A DNA stretch of 64,000 nt from Aquarana catesbeiana (taxonomy: Eukaryota; Chordata; Amphibia; Anura; Ranidae): assembly GCF_042186555.1 (NCBI RefSeq), contig NC_133332.1, positions 128,989,375-129,053,374 of the forward strand, given 5' to 3'. The notes beneath the pieces are model-generated. The model ran no database searches. It saw only the letters and a program-made list of their open reading frames with translations, and was not told the DNA's origin. Of this stretch, positions 57,496 through 64,000 are shown in pieces. Position 1 is the stretch's first letter, and every line of letters begins with the position of its first letter. A program made the translations under genes and the position numbers.

Positions 57496-57929
57496 TTAGG
57501 GCATTTTACCCATTGGCGATTACCAGTATAATTTTTGTATTTGGTTGTTTTTTTGTGCTTTGCTTTGTTATATGCACTACTAGATGTTATACGTCTTTTT
57601 ATATTTATATACACTCACTTGTCTTATTGTTCTATATTTGTGCAATAAACTTTGTGCATTTATCCAGTGTTGGTGGTCTATTAAAGTCTTATCTAGGGGG
57701 TACTCTTTTATTGGTATATCTAACTAGGGATGGGACCACCACACTTTTTCTGACATGGTGGAAGTCTCTCTTTTTTTTAGTTTTTCCTGGCTTGCCCTTC
57801 TCCAAAATGATGCTGGGAGCTGAGGTCTGAGCATGCTCAGGCCCTGATATCATCACCGATGGCAAGGGGTGCCAGTTTTAAACGGATTTAAGGCATATTT
57901 GGGTGACACGTGTTGGTGTTCTCTTCTCA

Positions 57930-59400
57930 CGCATGCTGGATGCTTATGTGGTGATTCTCTGCAGGTATTATTTCCCATTTTATGGCATTCGCCTGGACTC
58001 TTACTAGCATAGGCTCTTTCTCTATGCTCACTCTGGGATCATGATGTCATGCTGTTTTTCACTTCAGTCTGCTTCTTTTCCTTGTCTCTATGGGGAATGC
58101 TGCCCAGTAAGACCAACCATTGCCATAAGGTAAATTGATTAGGAAAGTAGTGAAGATATTGAGGAAAGAGCTGTTGTAATATCTGCAGCCCTGTAAGGAC
58201 CTTAAGATTGAAGGATTTCTCGAAAGGCCAAAACAAGTTACCATCTAGGTGCAGACATCCAGGCAATGCTGAATAAGATAATCATCTCAGACTCACATTA
58301 TCATTGCTCCCTGTCTACAAACATCACAGGTTACATGCCCTAATAGCTGCTGCTTTTGTGGTAGAAAGACATTGCCTGACAAGTTAGTATGTCAGATCTG
58401 CTTGTAGCAAGTGGCATATAGCCCTGCAAAGACCTAAAGATGGAGGGAGCCCTCTAAAGGCCAGAAAAAAATTGCCATGTATTCAGAGACACCCAGGCAA
58501 TGTGGATCAAGGTCATCGTCTTACCTCTCGTTATCATTGCTCCCCATCAACAAACATCACTGGTTACCAGCCCTAATAGTTGCTACGTTAGCGATGAAAA
58601 GTCTTTGCCTGACAAGCTAGTATGCCAAGTCTGTTTTTTGGAAGCAGCAACTGACAAATAAGTTGATGTCAGAGAAGTAGCGACTTTGATTAAAGAATTG
58701 GCCAAAGAAGCCGCTACTCCTCAATCGGTGGTTTAATTGCTTAGCACTTCCAACCAGAGCCTGCAGGTGGTGTCCAAATTGGAGAACTTGTTGGAGGATG
58801 AAGACATTAAATAAACCACAGGCTTTGACTTTTGTATAATAGAGCCTTTTGCAAGGGCAGTTAAGAAGGCAATTTCCTGGAGTGAAGTGGAGAATACTCT
58901 CCACAAAGTTAGAAAGTACTTCCCATATCTCAATAGCAATCCAGTCTCATTTCCCATCATTGAGGGACTAGAGAAGTTAATCCAGGAAGAATGGCAGGGA
59001 CCAGAGAAGAAAGCCCGTATAAACAACAGGTTGTCAAAATTGTATCCCTCAAAGAGCCAAAGGACAATTTGGTACTGTTGCCTTAAATGGTGAATGCATC
59101 CTTGCAGTTACATTCAAGGTTACTCTAGTCCGAAAAATCAATCTTGATCTGAAGTGCTTTTATGTAGCATCTGCAGACCAGCAATAATATTTTCAGCAGT
59201 AGGCAAAGCAATATCATGTTGGGCGGCTAATATTAAAGAAGCCCTCCTGGTGGAAGTGGAGAGAGACAAGCTGCTAACTGCTTTGTAAGAGCTGAAATTA
59301 ATGGCTATGGGATCCAGATTGAAGCTTTATGGACACACCTGGATGGAAAATACTCAGGATTAGTGGTTCATAATGGCTATATCCGTGTAACATTGCTGGA
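57930..59400 (+). pseudogene. DIRS-like ORF1 remnant
   Basis: The clearest frame (58887-59093, with upstream text) reads FARAVKKAISWSEVENTL, RKYFPYLNSNPVSFPI, LEKLIQEEWQGPEKKA, RLSKLYPSKSQ. Then, in other frames, KVTLVRKINLDLKCFYVASA and the equivalent of EALLVEVERDKLLTAL appear near 59110-59290. This pattern resembles the ORF1/gag-like protein of vertebrate DIRS retrotransposons. Many stops. No RT or tyrosine recombinase is present. Confidence 0.5.
58185..58651 (+). repeat. Tandem duplication, unit about 234 bp
   Basis: Two diverged copies (58185-58418 and 58419-58651) share AGCCCTGYAARGACC at the start, CACCCAGGCAATG-type text, TTATCATTGCTCCC, and TTGCCTGACAAGYTAGTATG at the end. It is part of the DIRS-like remnant and may reflect a repeated Cys-containing module in its ORF1. 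Confidence 0.85.
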
Positions 59401-59463
59401 AGTTTAAGGAATATCCGCCTTCCGTCCTACTGTCTACTATAGTGAGGGGCATTAGAATACACC

Positions 59464-60043
59464 TGTCATGAAGCTTGGAATATTGAAGTATTTCTCCTTT
59501 GATTCTGTTACACAGTGGGGGGTCTTCTGCCCTGTCTTAAGGATAACCCCCTCCAGACGGCTCCATGGTCTGGAAGGAAGGCATTGTTCTGTGTTTGACC
59601 ATTTGTTTATGTACTTTGATTACCCCCTGGGGCTTCTCTGTGTCATTACACATATCAGTCCTCCTATTCAAGCTATCGGATCAATCTCTGCTGACCCTGT
59701 TTCAAGTCCTCATTTGCATGGACAAGAGGACCTGAGTGAAGACTAGAGTGTACTTTACAATTGACCAATAGGAAAGTGGTTGTTGGGGGCAGGGTGTTCA
59801 AACTGCTGTGTATAAATGTGTGTTGTGTGCATCAATAAAAGTGAGATTCCTGTTTGAACTTACATACAGCCTGCCTGGTGTTTGTTGTGAGCTATCACAA
59901 CTGGATTCGATCGGCACAAAGCTGTAGTTCGAATCCTGGAGCATAGGATGACCGAACCATCAAATGTTGCTATCTGCAATCTGATTCTATAGCTTCAGAG
60001 GAGTGTCGAGAGAGTGGAATCGAGCAAGCAGGGGCTCGTTACA
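59464..60043 (+). mobile_element. 5' LTR
   Basis: A 580-bp unit beginning TGTCATGAAGC and ending CTCGTTACA (TG...CA), followed directly by a primer-binding site. It contains CCAAT (59764), TATAAATG (59811) and AATAAA (59834) in the expected order for a U3-R promoter and polyadenylation signal. No 3' LTR is in the window, so the pair and the TSD cannot be checked. Confidence 0.75.
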
Positions 60044-60044
60044 T

Positions 60045-60062
60045 TGGTGGCAGCAGTGGGAT
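60045..60062 (+). promoter_or_regulatory. Primer-binding site (tRNA-Leu type)
   Basis: TGGTGGCAGCAGTGGGAT starts two bases after the LTR. Its complement matches, with one mismatch, the 3' end of vertebrate tRNA-Leu (ATCCCACCGCTGCCA plus CCA). It primes minus-strand cDNA synthesis. Confidence 0.75.
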
Positions 60063-60263
60063 TTGCTCTCCAGTTACTGGGACACTCCAAACCACCACAA
60101 TGAATGACCAGCTATGCAGCCTGCAGGAGAGCCATGCTGAAAGACATACTTGAGAGACGTAGAGGGACCGATGGGATCGTGCTTCCTTGCTGTGAACACA
60201 TCCAAACCATCACCTGGATCCAAGGTCTGGATAGCAGGAGAGGAGAGGTACAGATACGTCATC

Positions 60264-61906
60264 ATGGAAGAGGAATTCAGAAGGAGGTTGCGAGAGATGC
60301 AGATACAGCACAGAGGACCAGTATCAGAGCAGGTCCTGCTGGAATGGTTTGATTCTATCCGCTGCAAACTCTGGAAGGAAGTGCTAGCCTGTGAGCAGCA
60401 AAACCAGGGAAAAGTCCTGCCCTCCATCCATGTAAGGTACTGGTCACAGTATGAAGTGCGGGGGGAACAACCGAACCAGGAGTGGACAGCTGAGTTAAGC
60501 AGGCTGATCCGGGCAGAAATGCGGTTGGAAGAAAGCTACAGAGCCCTCCAGTGGTATGTAGCCCAAGTGTGCCCGTGGACAGCGGATGACAGCCCCACGG
60601 AAGAATTTGACTACGATGGCCTGGGATTGTTGTACTGGAGGCTGTCCAGGGACCCTGACTTTGGGAGTGATCGGGAGTAGCGTTTGGAGGAAATAATGGA
60701 GCACAGAGAGCGAAGACTGAATGTCTCAGAAGTGCACTGGGCACAGGAAGATTTGGAGTTTCTGGCTGTTCAGGAATGGGAGCTGGAGATCGCCTACAGA
60801 CAGCTGCTAGACTCTGCTCAGCAGCAGGGTGGGGCTCCCTTTGCCTGGGACTATCAGGAAGTACCAGTTGACAACTTTGAAATCCTGGCTGAAGAGTTGA
60901 CAATGTGGCAGAGTAACAGTGTGCTTTGCCAACCTGGCCCCGCAGCTATGGACGCGGAGGTCTTATGGCAAATGGAGCACGTGCTGACTGACCTTGATGA
61001 ACCTGTTTCTGCATTGGATGATTTTGGATGGAGGAATGTGCCTGTCCAGCAGAATGCCAGAGAATCAGCAGTGGAAAATCTGGAGATCGCTATCCCCAAA
61101 GCTGAAGTGCTGACAACGGGGCAGAGCTCTGCTAACCTATGCCCAGCACTGATAGCATCTTCTGGGTTCCAGGGACAGGAGATGGTGAACCTTTATCCCC
61201 AGACACCAGTTGCAGAGACAGGGGATTTGATAGACTTTTCTGCTCTGCTGAGGAAGAACAACCTGGTGAGCCTCCAGCAGAAGAAGAGCTGTTATTAGGG
61301 CCAAACTTCACTGTGCTCTGCCCAGCACCAACAACAGTATCTGTGGAGTCAGAAGGAACTTCCCCAGCTGAAGCGCTGGCCACCGGACAGAGGGTCCAAG
61401 ACCTCTGCCCCACATCTGTGGCAGTTCCAGAGGCTCAGGGTGAAAAGGAGGTGGTCACCTCCCAGCAGCAGATCAGGATACAGGGGGAGAAGGGAGAGGA
61501 GGTGTTCGTCGTGCCTCCCCAACAGTTGGCCAGGATGGAGGAAGCGGTCTTTCCTCCCCAGCAAAGATCCGTGCACTTGGGAAACAGTACCACAGACATA
61601 TTGTCCCAACAGCCATATGAGGGAATGGAAAAGGAAGCAGCTGGCTTGCCTCCCCATTGGCAGTTACACAGTTTGGGAGTGGAGGAAGCCAGCCTCCTGC
61701 CCCAATGGTTAGCCAGAGCGGAAGATGTGGAATCCCCAGCAGAAGTGCTGGCAACAGGGCAGAGTGCTGCTGGCCTCTGCCCTCAACTAACAGAAGATGG
61801 AGTTCCTGTGGTAGCTTATAAGTGGAGGAAGAGGGGGGGGGGAGATATGGGGAGAAAATGGAAATCCCCCTCCTCAAATAGATGGGACTTTGAGGGAAAG
61901 AACTAA
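60264..61906 (+). pseudogene. Gag-like ORF of an LTR retrotransposon, broken
   Basis: Starts MEEEFRRRLREMQIQHRG 220 nt after the LTR. It is interrupted by an in-frame TAG at 60678-60680 (the other copy has TGG there), continues in the same frame to about 61250, then shifts +1 or -1 and runs to 61906. The protein is acidic, Glu/Gln-rich, with no visible CCHC knuckle. A motif L-[AT]-T-G-Q-x4-L-C-P occurs three times (about 61109, 61372, 61746). I do not recognise the protein family; position after LTR and PBS argues for gag. Pol is absent. Confidence 0.6.
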
Positions 61907-61914
61907 AAGGAGGT

Positions 61915-62160
61915 GGGAATCAAATACACTTGATAAAATTAAACAATATTTATTGAGATACAATAAAAGATAGTATTATCAATACATATACAAACATATG
62001 ACCATTCAGTAGTAAAATCCAGAATTCGTACGTGACTAGAGCCAACATGTTTCGCAAAAGAATTTTCGCTTCATCAGGGCTAGGCACGATGTGATTGATT
62101 CATTTAAACTGTGTAAATAATGAACAGTTTCAGATATATAGTGGTCATACATATCATCAA
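61915..62160 (-). mobile_element. End of a PLE-like repeat, minus strand
   Basis: On the minus strand the sequence reads towards an AATAAATATTG signal near 61955 after a hammerhead core. The composition and layout resemble the terminal segments of PLE-2. Left boundary about 61915; the right limit is uncertain and may extend to about 62400. Confidence 0.5.
62036..62095 (-). ncRNA. Hammerhead ribozyme motif
   Basis: Minus strand: CTGATGA (62071-62077), stem II formed by GC(G)AAAA and TTTTGC with loop TTC, GAAA (62050-62053), then CATGTT. Stem I pairs CCTAGCC before the core with GGCT-(CT)-AG after the cleavage position. All core residues are present; stem III is again minimal. Confidence 0.7.
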
Positions 62161-62640
62161 TCATAACAATGAAAAAACATCAATTATATGAAATTATTGC
62201 TCACCTACTGTTAAAATTACAAAGGAATAAGGCTATTACCACCATTCACCGGACATCAACCGCTGAACCAACCAGCACGGACTGTCTGTGGGTGCCAGAT
62301 CCCAGAAAGACAATACCGGTAGGAGGCCTGGACCACACACTTAGGGCAATATTGGCTGGTAACACGTACTGAAACAAAGACGGGAAACCCATGAATTCCA
62401 CTCATTCAAAATCAATAATAAAAAAAAAAAAGTACTGACAATAGCCAATTGGTGGTCAGACAAATAAGAACATTTTCATATAACGCCCACAAGTATACAT
62501 TATATATCTTTAGTTTAAGGGGGACTTTGGTTTAATTTATAGTAAAAGGTCCAATGAAGATGCCATACCTTTTTGTAATGAAAGGCCAATGGACATTGTT
62601 TCATTTGTAATAAAAGGTAAGTAAGGATGTAATACCTATA
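62161..62640. other. Unassigned interval
   Basis: No gene. It may contain the inner part of the minus-strand PLE-like repeat and a short A-tract near 62420. Ends at TCTATGAT, the 8 bp before the last foldback. Confidence 0.4.
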
Positions 62641-62648
62641 TCTATGAT

Positions 62649-64000
62649 TAGGGATGAGCTTCGAGTTCGAGTCGAACTCATGTTCGACTCGAACATTGGC
62701 TGTTCGCAAGTTCACCGAACAGCGAACAATTTGGGGTGTTCGCGGCAAATTCGAATGCCGCGGAACACCCTTTAAAAGTCTATGGGAGAAATCAAAAGTG
62801 CTAATTTTAAAGGCTAATATGCAAGTTATTGTCATAAAAAGTGTTTGGGGACCCGGGTCCTGCCCCAGGGGACATGGATCAATGCAAAAAAAAGTTTTAA
62901 AAACGGCCGTTTTTTCAGGAGCAGTGATTTTAATAATACTTAAAGTCAATCAATAAAAGTGTAATATCCCTTTAAATTTCGTACCTGGGGGGTGTCTATA
63001 GTGTGCCTGTAAAGGGGCGCATGTTTCCTGTGTTTAGAACAGTCTGACAGCAAAATGACATTTTGAAGGAAAAAACTCATTTAAAACTACCCGCGGCTAT
63101 TGCATTGCCGACAATACACATAGAAGTTCATTGATAAAAACGGCATGGGAATTCCCCAAAGGGGAACCCCGAACCAAAATTAAAAAAAAAAAATGACGTG
63201 GGGGTCCCCCTAAATTCCATACCAGGCCCTTCAGGTCTGGTATGGATATTAAGGGGAACCCCGGCCAAAATTTAAAAAAAAAAATGACGTGGGGTTCCCC
63301 CTAAATTCCATACCAGACCCTTCAGGTCTGGTATGGATTTTAAGGGGAACCCCGCGCCAAAAAAAAAAAAAAAAACGGCGTGGGGTCCCCCCAAAAATCC
63401 ATACCAGACCCTTATCCGAGCACGCAACCTGGCAGGCCGCAGGAAAAGAGGGGGGGACAAGAGTGCGGCCCCCCCTCCCTCCTGAACCGTACCAGGCCAC
63501 ATGCCCTCAACATTGGGAGGGTGCTTTGGGGTAGCCCCCCAAAACACCTTGTCCCCATGTTGATGAGGACAAGGGCCTCATCCCCACAACCCTGGCCGGT
63601 GGTTGTGGGGGTCTGCGGGCGGGGGGCTTATCGGAATCTGGAAGCCCCCTTTAACAAGGTGACCCCCAGATCCCGGCCCCCCCCCTGTGTGAAATGGTAA
63701 GGGGGTACATAAGTACCCCTACCATTTCACGAAAAAAGTGTCAAAAATGTTAAAAATGACAAGAGACAGTTTTTGACAATTCCTTTATTTAAATGCTTCT
63801 TCTTTCTTCTATCTTGCTTCATCTTCTGGTTCTTCTGGCTCTTCTGGTTCTTCTGGTTCTTCCTCCGGCGTTCTCGTCCAGCATCTCCTCCGCGGCGTCT
63901 TCTGTCTTCTTCTCCTCGGGCCGCTCCGCACCCATGGCATGGGGGGGAGGCTCCCGCTCTTCTCTTCTTCTCTTCTTCTTTTCTTCTTTTCTTCTTTTCT
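62649..64000. mobile_element. hAT-like foldback, left part, runs off the window
   Basis: Starts TAGGGATGAGCTTCGAGTTC and follows the 54787 copy closely through GTGCTAATTTTAAAGGCT, the three CCATACCAG-type repeats (63210-63420) and the TACCAGGCCACATGCCCTC block. It then carries inner sequence also seen in the 27584 copy (GGCTTATYGRAA..CTGGAAGCCCC). A CTT/TTC-rich microsatellite begins near 63790. The right arm lies beyond the window. Confidence 0.85.
63790..64000. repeat. CTTCTT-rich low-complexity tract
   Basis: Imperfect TTCTTC/CTTCTGG repeats reach the window edge. They probably lie at the centre of the foldback element. Confidence 0.85.

Larger units (their letters stand above)
54470..57705. 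mobile_element. Foldback element with PLE-like arms, split by a SINE
   Basis: The left outer arm (about 54470-54756, from AAAGTACCCCCTAGAT) is the inverse of 57420-57705. The arms continue inward as 56795-57075 against 57150-57430, around a centre of about 75 bp at 57080-57150. Each arm is about 570 bp once the SINE insertion is removed. Each carries a hammerhead-like core. No ORF. Inferred to be a non-autonomous relative of the PLE palindromes at 44537. Confidence 0.75.

Noticed and set aside
60355..60903. 182-codon minus-strand frame
   Set aside because: Antisense to the gag-like frame, whose plus-strand reading is supported by a second copy.
61893..61915. Polypurine tract and 3' LTR after the gag-like ORF
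   Set aside because: A purine run is present, but the following sequence does not start like the 5' LTR (TGTCATGAAG); it is the end of another repeat.

Overview
The window looks like intergenic DNA from a vertebrate with a large, repeat-filled genome, most likely an anuran amphibian and probably a ranid frog. That is inferred from the mix of elements: L1-like LINEs with long inter-ORF regions, a CR1 with a PHD/esterase ORF1, Penelope-like elements (PLEs), DIRS and Tc1 remnants, PIF-Harbinger, and palindromic hAT-like repeats of a kind I associate with frog genomes. I see no convincing host gene, no RNA gene except ribozymes inside transposons, and no CRISPR or other prokaryotic feature. Almost everything is mobile DNA, much of it nested, and many insertions can be dated relative to each other by target-site duplications (TSDs).

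Layout. 1-1035: anonymous DNA with one palindromic repeat. 1044-8158: a hAT-like foldback element with a perfect 8-bp TSD, split by a 5.9-kb L1 copy (L1-A, plus strand). 9994-18045: a dead Tc1 transposon split by a full-length but broken L1 on the minus strand (L1-B), whose ORF1 carries six 42-bp tandem repeats. 18636-22172: a 5'-truncated minus-strand L1 (L1-C). 22173-23355: a non-autonomous repeat containing a GGCACTGAT minisatellite. 23362-26943: a CR1 LINE (minus) that lost its RT centre where a hAT-like foldback landed. 27584-28507: another foldback. 28670-36590: L1-D, a 7.9-kb full-length L1 with open ORF1 and ORF2 and a perfect 15-bp TSD. 36592-43668: Harbinger transposase remnant, a gag-like fragment, PLE-1 and a foldback end. 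43774-49437: PLE-2, with RT/GIY-YIG coding sequence between 0.8-kb inverted arms, interrupted by a palindrome with 678-bp arms. 50860-51574: a second TAGACATGTGCA-type foldback with a perfect 8-bp TSD. 54470-57705: a foldback carrying hammerhead cores in both arms, interrupted by a tRNA-derived SINE, itself interrupted by a 1601-bp hAT-like palindrome. 57930-59400: DIRS-like remnant. 59464-61906: 5' LTR, tRNA-Leu primer site and gag-like region of an LTR retrotransposon. 61915-62160: minus-strand end of a PLE-like repeat with a hammerhead. 62649-64000: left part of one more hAT-like foldback.

The most interesting points are hammerhead-type ribozyme motifs in the inverted terminal arms of the PLE family, the same inverted-arm architecture in two independent PLE insertions, the apparently intact L1-D, and nesting that gives a readable order of insertion. 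All identifications come from reading motifs and from comparing copies within the window; no database search was possible.
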